Notes under the pieces: model-generated | The model's database searches: none | Told to the model about the DNA's origin: nothing | The model's input: the letters and a program-made list of their open reading frames with translations, nothing else | Translations under genes and position numbers: made by a program | Part shown: one piece after another, positions 1 through 10,433 of the stretch | Numbering within the stretch: position 1 is the stretch's first letter | How the letters are laid out: each line of letters starts with the position of its first letter | Source: Allodiplogaster sudhausi | Lineage: Eukaryota > Nematoda > Chromadorea > Rhabditida > Diplogasteridae | Direction of reading: 5' to 3' | Assembly (NCBI GenBank): GCA_945643635.1 | Contig: CALZFC010000001.1 | Coordinates: 663,001-727,000, forward strand | Length of the DNA stretch: 64,000 nt

Positions 1-194
1 TGTCTACTCTTTTGAAGAGGTTGAGCATAAAGCTGTGAAAAATAACGGTAAACATGCGCAACAAATCCTCACAGGTTTACATAAACATTGCAACAAATCC
101 TTACATAAACATTATGGCCTTAAACTTAGCCTTTGCATTAACCCTATGGCTTTAAACTTCATAGGAGGAAGCAATTCGGGCACAATCTATAAGC

Positions 195-337
195 AATATA
201 CATATATGACGGTGCCAACTAAAAAAACGGTCGTTTTTGAATTTTCGACTCGTTGTGCACACTTTTTTGGAATATTCCACATAAATATGCCAAATTGGCC
301 AAAAAGTACGCGTACTTTTTGACAAATTTGGCATATT
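195..337 (+). mobile_element. Half copy of a TA-flanked palindromic MITE
   Basis: This block shares a long near-identical stretch with one arm of the complete hairpin at 24,887-25,085, including the terminal word atatatgacggtgccaac and the inner tacgcgtactttttgac segment. Only one arm is present, so it looks like a truncated copy. No coding capacity is visible. A CT-rich tract follows to about 500. Confidence 0.6.
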
Positions 338-520
338 TCTCTCCCTCTTTCTCTCTCTTCTCTTTCTCTCCTTCTCATTCTCAGCTCTCTCCCCTATCTC
401 TTTCCGCTCTCTCTTTCCCTCTCTCTTATTCATCACTCTCTTCTCTTTCTCTCTCTCATACCCCCTCTCTCGTCCCGCTCTCTCCCTCTCGCTCTCCTCC
501 TTAACCTACCATCTCCAGTC

Positions 521-611
521 GACCATTGGCGACGGTTAGCGCAGCCTGTGCATCCGGAGCAGAGGCAACGAGGCGGCCGATCAGCATATCCACATCGACG
601 CCATACGGCTC
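521..611 (-). pseudogene. RPC6-like exon 1 fragment
   Basis: On the minus strand this stretch reads like the interior of exon 1 of the RPC6-like copies further right; EPYGVDVD is followed by a G-R-L segment and a short helix. The 5' end of the exon is lost where a hairpin begins at about 630, and no other exon of this copy is found. It is the outermost and most degraded member of the array. Confidence 0.55.
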
Positions 612-629
612 CGAATCCAGCAAAGACGT

Positions 630-727
630 TTTTTTAAATGTTTCTCGCTAGCATTTTCTATAGTAAAATTTCCAGCAAAAGAGCTGGAAATTTTACTATT
701 GAAAATGCTAGCGAGAAACATTTTACA
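630..727. repeat. Perfect-stem hairpin built from gene-flank sequence
   Basis: The sequence aaatgtttctcgctagcatttt recurs as its reverse complement about 60 bases later, around a central gctggaaattttact stem, giving about 40 paired bases. The words are those found just upstream of exon 1 in the other RPC6-like copies (ctagcgagaaac). The hairpin is therefore probably a local inverted duplication rather than a transposon. Confidence 0.6.
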
Positions 728-859
728 AAAAAATTTGAAGATCGCAAAATGAACAAGTAACTGGGAACACGCCCTTGTCAATCTTCATATCGTCCGAGCT
801 CGTATGCGCATTTCATATGTGAATATGTATGTATGTACGCGTTCGATATGAATAACTGT

Positions 860-986
860 CTCTTCTCTCTCCTCCACACTCTCATTTGTCATTGCTTCGG
901 CAACCCTGTGCCAAGAACGTATACAAAAGGCGGTCAAATGTAGGGTGCTGGCCGATCGTGCATAGTCTTCCCTTCTTAACTGCCTC
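860..986 (+). promoter_or_regulatory. Conserved U4 upstream region, copy 1
   Basis: About 125 bases before this U4 gene are nearly identical to the region before the second copy, including tttgtcattgc, gccaagaacgtat and caaaaggcggtcaaatgtag. snRNA genes use an external proximal sequence element, so a promoter role is expected. The exact element was not assigned. Confidence 0.5.
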
Positions 987-1127
987 AGCTTTGCGCAGTG
1001 GCGATAACGTGACCAATGAGGCTTAGCCGAGATGCGTTTATTGCTGGTTGAAAACTTTTCCCAATTACCCGCTATGGCTCCTGAAACACGGATGCCATAT
1101 GCAATTTTTGAACGCCCGAATGGGCAA
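987..1127 (+). ncRNA. U4 spliceosomal snRNA, copy 1
   Basis: The RNA begins AGCUUUGCGC and shows the U4 landmarks in order: the U6-pairing stem II segment, the 5' stem-loop with a GA-type kink turn, UUGCUGGUUGAAAACUUUUC, a central hairpin (AUGGC paired with UGCCAU), the Sm site AAUUUUUGA at about 1,103-1,111, and a 3' hairpin GCCC-GAAU-GGGC. The 5' half matches nematode U4 closely as I recall it. One base differs from copy 2 in the kink-turn flank (GCCGAGA here, GCCGAGG there), removing an outer C-G pair. This copy may therefore be weaker or dead. U4 pairs with U6 in the U4/U6.U5 tri-snRNP. Confidence 0.85.
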
Positions 1128-1597
1128 AATTTCCTTACGTTCTTCTCGGAGCCTTTTCAGCATTTATGGGAACAGGTGTGAGAAAACAACATTCCAACAA
1201 TTCATGTTGTAATCGCAACAAGAATATCAGATTACTTTGTAGAAGGAGCGAGCGTCTGGGCGATTGTAAAAGAGTGGAAGTGGAAAGCGGTCTTTCCCCC
1301 GGGGAGAGACCGCTCCACTGGACTGCCTAGCCACCAGGCAGTCATTCCGGGTGCGGCATCCGGGTGGTTCTCGCCGGGCGCAGCAGAAGCCAACGGAAAC
1401 CGCCGAAACTGCCCTTGCCTAGTCGGCAGTGCAACCGTTGCACGGATTGTCGGGCCTACACAGGACAGGTGTAAGATGGTCGGGCACTGAAAGAGGCATG
1501 TGCGGAGAGTAAAGAGTGTGTGATTTTCTGAGAGCTGGAGAGTCAATACGAATGGTGAGAGACGTGACAACAGAGAGAAAGAGAGTGAAAGAGAGAG

Positions 1598-1640
<43 letters not shown>

Positions 1641-2125
1641 GAAGGAGAGATAGTGAAGAGATGACAGAGAGAGAGAGGAGAAACAGGAGAAAGAGAAGAG
1701 AGAGTACACATGGTGGCTAGGAGAAACCTGGAGAGCAAAGGGAAAGTGTGAAAAACGCGATAAAAAAGAATGAGGAATAATCTGTATTCATAACTTATGA
1801 TGATGACGGCGGCCGATTTGACTTCGTATTGGACGCAGAGAACTTTTGCTCGTTTCGGCATTTCTTCCGCGCCCGTTTCCTCCCGTGTTAAATAAAACGC
1901 ACGAAATGATTTCGTGATCTCACGCCCCTCATTTCCATTCCTTGTATTTCATACCAAATGAACATAAAATCAGAGGTCATATGTCTTCGGAGATAAAAAA
2001 AAATTGTCAACGCTTGAAAACGACATGTTTTGCACTTGCAATGCGCAGACTTTCTTGCCTAACTTATGCTCTACTTCTGTGTCTCTACTGGCCTCATCTT
2101 TTTGGAATAGTATTTTAATGCTACT

Positions 2126-2517
2126 CCAGAGCCGGTAAATGGCCCAAAATTTTGGGCCGGCCCGAACGATTTCCGGGCCCTAGAATTTTGGGCCTGGGCC
2201 ATGGGCCCGTTTGAGCCCGCTTTTAAAAAATTCGGGGGGGGGGAAGTCCGACAAGCTACAGAGTATTTTGAAATTCAGATTTTTTCATGCTCATGCAATG
2301 AACATTCATTTTAATGTATAGAATAAAAAGTTTAAAGGGGAAAAATGGACAAATGAAGAAGGTTTTGCACTTAATAATGCCAATAATCGCTCAGACCGGA
2401 CAACATCGTGTGCTTATCGGGCCCAAACGGGCCTGCGGGCCGGCCCACCTTTTTTGGGCCCGGCCCGGGGCCCTGAGATGTACGTGCCGGGCCGGACTGG
2501 GTCGTTACCGGCTCTGA
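2126..2517. mobile_element. GC-rich terminal-inverted-repeat element, hAT-like
   Basis: The ends are inverted repeats, cagagccggtaa at the left and ttaccggctctg at the right. Between them the sequence is dominated by runs of gggcccggcc, with a plain AT-rich core. It resembles the element at 10,783-11,112 in composition. No clean target-site duplication was seen, and no transposase frame exists. Confidence 0.5.
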
Positions 2518-2809
2518 CTAGCTCTGATACTGTATTACTGTATTTGCTCAATTTCAGGGTTACTGTACTATGAAAGATAATCATGCCATGCATGTGTGTG
2601 TCCTTGTATATACCCATCAGCTCCACCCACAACAATTCTTTAATTATCTGATCAACCTGAAGGTTTTAATGTCACGGCTAAAAAAAAAATGTCTTCTCTC
2701 TCTACCCGTCATATCATTTCCTATTTTGTGCCCAAAGTACCATGCCATGTTTATGTACATATATCATATCATACAATATGCGTGCCACGTAAAAATATAA
2801 ATCAATTAG

Positions 2810-3414
2810 TTAATCAATCGCAACGTCAGCGAGCGTCTTGACGAGTTCGTCGTCGTCTTGACAAGTTTCGTCATACGGCGTCCCGGTGGTGAGTTCCCAG
2901 TAGCGCTTGCATTCCAAGTAGGCTTCCTCGTGGCGCTGGCGATCCTCGATGGTAACGTCGGTGAAGTTCTATGGCAGCTATAATTTTTAATTTACAATTA
3001 AAAACAATCTTTCAAAAGTTGCAGATATTTCTATAATACACATTTATTCGCATTTCTGGATGAATTTGAAGTATACAGTCGTTCTTTGAAACATGGTTTG
3101 GATAAACAGCACTGTCTTTGCAATCCCAACAATGGCAATTGAAAGAAATCTTCTGTGTCCTTATCATGCTCATTTACTTCTCTTTCTCTCATTCCCACTC
3201 TCTCTCCCTCATTCCCCTCTCTCTCTCTCTTTCTCTCTCAACTAACACTAATCATCTCTACTCGATGGTCGGCAAGGAGTGCGTTGAGCGCGACTTAGAA
3301 AGCGGTCATTGCATCGGAATCAGAGACGTCGTTGCCGAGGAGGAGGTCGATCAGCTTATCCTCATCGATGCCGTACGGCTGAGTCTCTAGCAGGGACAAC
3401 AGACGAGCTTCCAT
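2810..3414 (-). pseudogene. RPC6-like pseudogene, copy with exons 1 and 4 only
   Basis: Exon 1 (3,247-3,414, minus) reads MEARLLSLLETQPYGID and continues like the winged-helix start of the intact copies, but carries an in-frame TAA after MTAF. The last exon (2,810-2,968) encodes a charged helical tail ending TLADVAID. The two exons with the second winged helix are absent: only about 280 bases separate the pieces. With a stop and half the gene missing it is a remnant. Its upstream flank (3,415-4,330) is a diverged direct duplicate of 7,898-8,590. Confidence 0.7.
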
Positions 3415-4197
3415 CTAGGAAACGGGCGGAGAATATTATTATTCAAAAAAAATATTAGCGATAAACATCAAAATTTGAAGAACTAAACACAAAACATGCA
3501 TAAGAACAAGTTACTGGAAGGAACTGGAACTTGAGGAAGATACTTTTAGAGCACTCAAAAAGCAACGAATGCTCAAAGTAAAGAAGGCAGGAAACGAGTA
3601 ATGAACGGGCAACAACAACTTCATATTTTAATTGTCTCTGGATGTAGACATTTATTTTGTGCGCATCAAGAATCTTGTGTACATTTATGAACAGAAATAA
3701 TTGTTTTAAACTGAAAATCCTGTCGTGTGTCGTTCCAGGAATCCCCCCCCCCTAAGCAGTCTTGCTTGTCTGTCATGTTTCCGTTTTAATCAATTGTGTT
3801 AGTGAATAGGGTACTAAAAAGATATGGCGATCGGGAACCCTGAGGACAAGCAAGGCAAGCTCGAATCAAGCGACTGGTCAAGCACAATCTACCCCACACG
3901 GCATTCGAGGTTGAAATGTATTCTCCTCTCCCCATCCTCTTTCCATGTGGTTATATCGCTTTCCTTATTGTCTATCGCTTTCCCTTCGTCTCTCTCTCTC
4001 ATTCGTTCCAGTATTGTGCACTCCTTTCATCCTCTGGGATCTTCTCTATTGAACAGTCTCTTTCTCTCTCTCTTCTCTCCATCTACATACATACATACAT
4101 TTGTCTCCATCAGCATATCTTTCCCTCTGACAATGAGAGAGGAAAGAGAAAGAGAGAGCCAATAAGAGGGATATATAGTTGAGAAAGATTTAAAGAG

Positions 4198-4234
<37 letters not shown>

Positions 4235-4291
4235 AGTGAGAGCGAAAAACAGTAGAGAGAAATTTAATGACAGAAAGAGAGAGTGAGAGCC

Positions 4292-4335
<44 letters not shown>

Positions 4336-4860
4336 GCCGACGACCTTAAGCATACGCAGAATCAATCCAAACACTATCTACTACCTTAACGGCTCTCCGT
4401 CTTGACACTAACATTGTGCCGTCACCCCAGCTTTATCATCGAGCCTGCTCATTATTTTTCTTCTAATTGTGCCTTTCCAGAAAATATTCAAATGCCACCC
4501 CATAAAGCTCTTAGCCAAACTCTTATTTCACACGCTCTCTAACCAGAATAAGGGCCAAATATTTGAGGGCGCGAGTTCAAAATGATGAACTGCTGTAGAA
4601 TCATTCAGTGCATTGTTCCTTTAACCTGTTTTTTGGGCAGGGATTTAGAATATTCCACTGTTTGCCGTTCCTGATAGTAAGACAAATTGTAATGCCTGTG
4701 GTCAATTATGGCAAGCAGTGAAATATTCTAAAAGTAACAGCTTAAGCGAAAATTGAATATGAAACTAAATTTTTAAACGACTTTATCCTCAGGCTGCAGA
4801 AAGTCCAGAGCTTGGTCAACCTTTTATTTACCATCGTTGTTTTGGTTGTACGACTCTGTT
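3415..4860. other. Gene-free interval with CT and GA tracts
   Basis: No credible coding exon is visible. The first 900 bases duplicate the flank at 7,898-8,590. CT-rich runs (about 3,950-4,120) are followed by GA runs (4,203-4,330), which could fold back on each other. The remainder is ordinary AT-rich sequence. Confidence 0.5.
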
Positions 4861-4865
4861 ACAGT

Positions 4866-5105
4866 AGTAGAATATTCCAATCTCTGTTGCGGTAGTGAAA
4901 TATTCCAATCTCTGTTACTGTAGTGGAATATTCCAATCTCTGTTGCTGTTGTGGAATATTCCAATCTCTGTTACTGTAGTGGAATATTCCAATCTCTGTT
5001 GCTGTTGTGGAATATTCTAATCTCTGTTACTGTAGTGGAATATTCCAAACTCTATTACTGTAATGGAAAATTCCAAACTCTATTACTGTAATAGAAAATT
5101 CCAAA
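4866..5105. repeat. 28-bp minisatellite
   Basis: A unit close to aatattccaatctctgttac followed by tgtagtgg repeats about eight to nine times with a 28-base period (starts at 4,871, 4,899, 4,927, 4,955 and onward). The last units are more diverged (aaaattccaaa). The equivalent duplicated flank near 10,000 lacks the expansion. Confidence 0.85.
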
Positions 5106-5484
5106 TTCTGCCCACTCGTAATAAGGCCCGTTCTTATCTCGTCGACAATATTCTGACTTCACACTTGCGCGTAGGCTAGTATTCAGGCACAGACGTCTCT
5201 GATTGTCGGATCGTGACCATTTCATTGCAATTCTGGCTGTGGCCTGTTATGTATCTTTGCTTACCCATTCGCTCCGCCAACAACAATTCTTTCTTTAACG
5301 GATCAGCTAAAGCTTTCAATAATTATGGCTAAACAACACTCATGTCCTTCTTCTGTCTCCTACTTGTCATATCAGCTCTTATTGTGTACCCAAACTGCCA
5401 TGCATATCGTATACCATGTTTATGTATGTACATATCATATCATACAACGTGCGTGTCACGCAAAAAAGTTAATTAATTAATTAA

Positions 5485-7897
5485 TTAATCAATCGCAGCG
5501 TCGTTGAGCGTCATGAAGATTTCATTGTCGTCGTGACCAGTTTCTTTAAACAGCATCTTGGTGGTGCGTTCCCAGTGTCGCTGCCATTCAGAGACGAGTT
5601 CCTCGTGGCGCTGAACTGATTGCAAATTCATTCAAAATCTACGGTAAAACGGATTTTCCGGCGATGATTCCATTGAAGCCGAGCAATAAATTCCTTCTTT
5701 TAACAATAAGAATAAAATGCTGTTAACAAACTTTTAGCCACCTAAATTGAAAATACTACCCCTCCCTCCTCTAATAGTGCCCCTTCCTTGCAATGGGTAT
5801 TGAAAAATAGGAAAAAAACATCGGATGTGCTACTAGAGAAAATACGGTATAAAAATTTTTTTTTAAAGAAATTGCATACATCTCAAACTCCAAAAAGCTT
5901 ACCAGGAAATGGTCAGAAACCCTGCACTCGAAAAAATACAATTTATAGCTCAAATGAAAGCCCTTGAAATTTGGTGTGACGGAGTATAAAAATTAGCTGC
6001 TGCCATGCATACCACAATTTTTTATAGAATTTTCAAAATTGGATTTTCTGAACATAAATTTCACCATCAGAGACACTTTCTTGGTCTTCTTGCACGATTT
6101 CTATGTAGACTTATCTCTGATGGTGAAAATTTATGTTCAAAAAATCCAATGAAATGCTATAAAAAATTGTGGTATGCATGGCAGCAGCTAATTTTTATAC
6201 TCCGTCCCACCAAATTTCAAGGGCTTTCATTTGAGCTATAAATTGTATTTTTTCGAGTGCAGGGTTTCTGACCATTTCCTGGTTAGAGTAGAACATCCGT
6301 CTAGAATACATTGTTTTGTGTATTATTAAGAACTGCACGTTAAGCAGGTAAATAAGCAAATTATTGCATGTGTACCTTGACAACTTTGATGAGCTTCTTC
6401 TGCTCGAGCGATATGAGCGCAATGCGGATCTGTAAGTAGTTAATATTTATGCTATTAACTCTTTCAATTTCATTTCGAGAGCCTAACGACTGACTTTTTT
6501 AAGGCGGGGAAAGATGGATCAATTTGTAAAAAAAAAATTGAATTTCCTGACAAAGACATACCCATGGTCGCGAGAGTCCGCATTGCTCGCGTAGCTTTTT
6601 AATCGAGATGCCCTTGTTGCCGGCGTCGATGACGAGAGAGTTGAGCAGTCTCTCCAGGATAGTCAGCCCGGCCGGGTCGGCCGGCGTCCTCGCCACGCGC
6701 ATCGTTTGGCCCCACTAAGCAAGGAGAAGAGGCCCTGATTCAGGGAGAAGCGTGGGAAAACCGTCAATTTCAAATCAAGAGGCGGCTACGGTAGCTATTT
6801 TCCATAAATTATGATTCGTAACAAGGCCTGAATACGGTAGGTCAAAACGCAGCACGAGTCTGGCTACGTAGCTATCACTAATTTACCGTCATAACAATCG
6901 TTCAGATGTATCACACATATTTCGGTTGTGATGTATAAAGTACTCCTTTTATAGTCAGCCATATGATGGAGTCCCGACACCTCGTCAAAAGACACCTGGT
7001 CAAACAACTTTCCGTAGCATTTTTTTTCCAAAGTCGGTATTTTGTCAATTTGTTAGCATTTTTATTCTTGCATCATGCTCACCAATGAATGGAGTGGTAG
7101 TTAATTAAGTAGTGGCAGTAACTGTAAATCGTTAATTAGGTTTACGCTTCTGGCATGAGGACATGGAAAGTATGTTAACCTTGAAGAGATAGATAGATGT
7201 AGCAGTTCGATGTACAAAATTAGTGTGAAGCGGTTCATTAAAAATAACAAAAAATAAAAAAAAATAAAAAGTAAACCACAGCATGCTAAATACCACTCAA
7301 TTACTTAGAAATTAATCTACTTTCACTACCTAAATAACGATTTACAGTTACTTCCACTACTTAATTAAATACCTCTCATTTCTTTGGTGAGCTTGATGCA
7401 AGAATAAAAATGCTAATAGATTGACGAAATGTCGACTTTGTGTCAAGGAATCCAATATGATATTTCAGCTAGAAGTTGATAATTCCGGCTCATATAGCAA
7501 AAGCAACGAAAAGTGTCATAAGCAATCTATAAAGAGCGTTGTCATCTTGCGAGAAAATGATTGCTAAAATGCTACATATTCACCACGTGCTCAATGGTCA
7601 GCTAGAAAAGACCGGCACTTGCAAGAGCGAAATATTGTCGGTGCTATCCTAATTGGGGGAGGGGGGGGGGCAAAATATTTTCATATTTCAAGCACATCTT
7701 CTCGTCCCTATCATGTTCATTTAATTCTCTCAACTAACACAAGTCATCTCCACTCGATGGTCGGCGAGGAGTGCGTGGAGCGCGACGTCGAACGCGGTCA
7801 TTTCATCCGAATCGGTGACGCCGAGGAGGTCAGTCAACTTATTCTTATCGACACCGTACGGCTCATTCTCCAGCAGAGACAAGAGACGAGATTCCAT
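5485..7897 (-). CDS. Short RPC6 (RNA polymerase III subunit C34)-like protein, copy 1
   Basis: Four minus-strand exons join in frame: 7,739-7,897, 6,562-6,714, 6,376-6,429 and 5,485-5,610, giving about 163 residues. Residues 1-53 match the first winged helix of RPC6, and 54-122 the second (VIDAGNKGIS, then SLEQKKLIKVVK, the best-conserved stretch of human POLR3F). RPC6 links the Pol III core to TFIIIB during initiation. This protein is about half the usual 316 residues. It lacks the third winged helix and C-terminal cysteine region, and its last exon has lost the segment containing the TGG motif. A foldback element sits in intron 3. Splice sites are canonical. It could be an expressed short paralogue or a decaying copy. 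Confidence 0.6.
5755..5852. mobile_element. Fragment related to the TACGGTA-ended element
   Basis: The sequence tacccctccctcctctaatagtgcccc and the closing word ctagagaaaatacggta match the terminal and inner repeats of the complete element at 48,249-48,673. Only one end is present. Confidence 0.45.
5901..6284. mobile_element. Foldback element with long inverted arms
   Basis: From accaggaaatggtcagaaacc the left arm (5,901 to about 6,080) is mirrored by the right arm ending ggtttctgaccatttcctggt at 6,284. Pairing runs over about 170 bases around a short loop containing cttcttgcacgatttc. There is no open frame of note. It lies inside intron 3 of the RPC6-like copy at 5,485-7,897. The short minus-strand frames here are shadows of the palindrome. 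Confidence 0.75.
6715..7738. other. Intron 1 of the RPC6-like copy 1; no separate gene
   Basis: This AT-rich interval separates exons 2 and 1. A partial inverted repeat is visible: a segment around 7,060-7,150 (agcatttttattcttgcatc, and ttaattaagtag) recurs inverted around 7,310-7,420. This suggests an old foldback insertion. No coding exon is seen. Confidence 0.45.
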
Positions 7898-8443
7898 CTC
7901 GGAAATGGGCTGCGATTATTATTTTAAAAAATATTAGCGAGAAACATCAAAATTTCAAGAACCAAACGCAAGACATGTATATGAACAAGTTACTGCAAGT
8001 AACTGGAGCTTGAGGAAGATACTTTTAGAGCATTTAAAAAAACAACGAAAGTGAAATGTAAAGAAAGCAGGTAATGAGTAATGAACGGGCAACAACAACA
8101 ACTTCATATTTTAGTTGTCTCTGGATGAAGACACTTATTTTGTGCCCATCAAGAATCTTGTGTGTACTGTATTATTCTGTTTTTACCCCACTCCCTATCA
8201 CCTCCGCAACACCAAATGCCCAAATGCAAATACATTTATGAACCGAAATAATTGTTTTAAAATAAAATCCAGTCGTATTTCGTTCTAGAATTTGTTTCCC
8301 CTTAAAACTATGGCGTTCAGGAACCATGTAGACAACAGGGAAACCCAGATTCAAGAGAACACAATGCGAAAAGTATCTATTTTTCTCTCCTCGTTCTCTC
8401 TCTCGGTCTGCATCAATCGCTATCCCTATTGCCTAATCAACCC

Positions 8444-8492
<49 letters not shown>

Positions 8493-8760
8493 ATCTACAT
8501 ACACATGTCTCTATCTGCATTTCTTTCCTTTGAGAAAGAGAGAGAGAGAGAGAGAGAGATAGAGAGAGCGCCAGACTGAGAGAGAAAATCACTGCGAGAC
8601 TAGAAGAAAAACAATTTTTAAATCACTGCGAGACTAGAAGAAAAACAATTTTTCATGTACTACTATTATATAAATATGTAACAAAAATATAGACGAAAAA
8701 TATCATACATCTCAAACTACAAAATAGAGTTGAACATCGTCTAGAATACAATATTTAATG
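7898..8760. repeat. Diverged flank duplication with CT/GA tracts
   Basis: This matches 3,415-4,330 in the same orientation and carries a pure CT run (8,448-8,484) and GA runs (8,537-8,585). A 27-base phrase, beginning aatcactgcgagactag, is repeated directly at about 8,587 and 8,620. No gene is evident. Confidence 0.5.
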
Positions 8761-8825
8761 CATTTTAAGCATACCCCATAATGCATTCTAGGCGTCTGCA
8801 AAATACATAAATATGTGCGATTTGA

Positions 8826-8960
8826 ATAATCATCTCTTCTCTCTCCTCCACACGCTCATTTGTCATTGCCTCGGCAACCCTATGCCAAGAACGTATATAA
8901 AAGGCGGTCAAATGTAGGGTGCTGCCCCATCGTGCATAGCCTTCCCGTCTCGACCTCCTC
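8826..8960 (+). promoter_or_regulatory. Conserved U4 upstream region, copy 2
   Basis: Nearly identical to the region before the first U4 gene. It contains acgtatataaaaggcggtc, centred about 60 bases before the RNA start, and atgtagggtgctg. Conservation between copies that have otherwise drifted supports promoter function. Confidence 0.5.
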
Positions 8961-9100
8961 AGCTTTGCGCAGTGGCGATAACGTGACCAATGAGGCTTAG
9001 CCGAGGTGCGTTTATTGCTGGTTGAAAACTTTTCCCAATTACCCGCTATGGCTCCTGAAACACGGATGCCATATGCAATTTTTGAACGCCCGAAGGGGCA
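8961..9100 (+). ncRNA. U4 spliceosomal snRNA, copy 2
   Basis: It starts AGCUUUGCGCAG and carries all U4 hallmarks: the stem II segment, the kink-turn stem-loop with intact CC/GG flanking pairs (CCAAUGAGG, GCCGAGG), a central hairpin closed by AUGGC/UGCCAU, the Sm site AAUUUUUGA (about 9,077-9,085) and a 3' hairpin from GCCC to GGGC. Of the two copies this one keeps the consensus kink turn that binds the 15.5K/Snu13 protein, so it is the likelier functional gene. An open frame on the opposite strand (8,765-9,112) is an antisense shadow. Confidence 0.88.
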
Positions 9101-10433
9101 AAAATATATCAACGTTCATCTTTGTCATTCAGACAAGACATAGTACAATTATGGACTAATGTTTTGAGATGTCGTACTTTCCGTGAATTAGCAGAATGCG
9201 TTTTTTTATAAATTTAATTCCTCATGGAGTAAAAGTCGGCAAAGTCATTTAGAAGAATCATTGTGAAGTGAATCATGCTGTAATTATGGTTAGATCGCTT
9301 TCTTGAAGGAAATGAGCAATCTCACCATCGATACACATTAGCTTGTAATTGTTCTTTCTGCCCCGACGCGAGCGTCTGGGCGGATGCAAAGAATGGAAAG
9401 GGACCGGGGAGAGACCGCCCCACCGGACAACCTGGCAAACCCGTATGCATTCCGGGTCAGCCATCCGGTGGCGGTCACTCTTTTTTCTTTTTTTCCTTTT
9501 TTTTTGGCTGCCTGCCGTCTCCCCGGGCACAGCAGAAGCAACTGAACTGCGGGAAACTGCCTTTGGCTTAGCAGTTTAGCAACCGACATGGGGCGGATTG
9601 TCGGGCCTTCACAGGACGCGTGTAAGACGGCCGGTCAGGGAAGAGGTTTAGCGGAGAGTAAAGAGTGGGTGATTTGAAGAGAGGGACTGGGAGTGGAGAC
9701 ATGGAGGTAGGAGTGCGAGAGCAAGAGAGATGTCAGTGGGTAGAATATGAACAGTGGGAGAAATGGCAAGAGCGAAAGAGTGATAGAGAGAGAGCGAGAG
9801 AGAGAGAGAGAGAGAGAGAGAGTAAGAGAGAGAGGGGGGGGGGAGAAAGAGAGATCTTTCAAAAAATAAGAAAACATTCTTCTCAATTCTAACAGTGTCT
9901 ATACATCCGCCGCTTACTTGAACCTTGCTCTATTATCTTCTTTCCTCGCCTTATTTTAAGCAGTCTAGAGAAACTCAATAACTATTTCACCCGTTTTATT
10001 TACCGTCGTTGTTTTGAGGTTGTACGAGTCGCGGATGCCGATATTCCCAACTCTGCACCACTCGTAAGAAGGCCCTCTCCCTTCCTTCGCTCTTACCTCT
10101 CGTCGACAACATTCAGACTGCGCGTTGACGAGTATTCGGGAACAGAAGCCTCTTGTCAGATCGTACCCCCCCCCTCCCTCCATCCACTTCCCAATTCCGC
10201 AATTCTCGGAACTCGTTGCGAGTCAACTCGTTCTCACCAGCTTTCTTTCTTTCTCCGACCAGCTAAAGCGTTGAATGGTTATGGATAAAAAGAAACATTC
10301 ATGTCCTTCTTCTCTCTCCTGCACCGTCATATCAGCTCTTATTGTGTGCCCAAACTGCCATGCATATCGTATACCATGTTTATGTATGTACATATCATAT
10401 CATACAACGTGCGTGTCACGTATATAGTAAAAA

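Larger units (their letters stand above)
780..1700. repeat. Segmental duplication unit A (U4 block)
   Basis: This block matches 8,760-9,870 in direct orientation. The shared parts are the U4 promoter, the U4 gene, a GC-rich stretch (1,237-1,560, matching about 9,370-9,680) and a trailing GA tract (1,590-1,640). The GC-rich part shows words such as cggattgtcgggcct and ggagagtaaagagtg in both copies, but no convincing gene. Confidence 0.7.
8760..9870. repeat. Segmental duplication unit B (U4 block)
   Basis: This is the direct-repeat partner of 780-1,700. Besides the U4 gene it contains the GC-rich block (9,370-9,680), interrupted here by a T-rich insertion at about 9,479-9,508, and a GA tract at 9,780-9,860. 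The interval 9,870-10,430 continues with flank sequence resembling 4,800-5,460 but without the minisatellite. Confidence 0.65.

Noticed and set aside
8765..9112. 115-codon open frame on the minus strand
   Set aside because: It is exactly antisense to the U4 snRNA and its promoter; the RNA gene explains the sequence.
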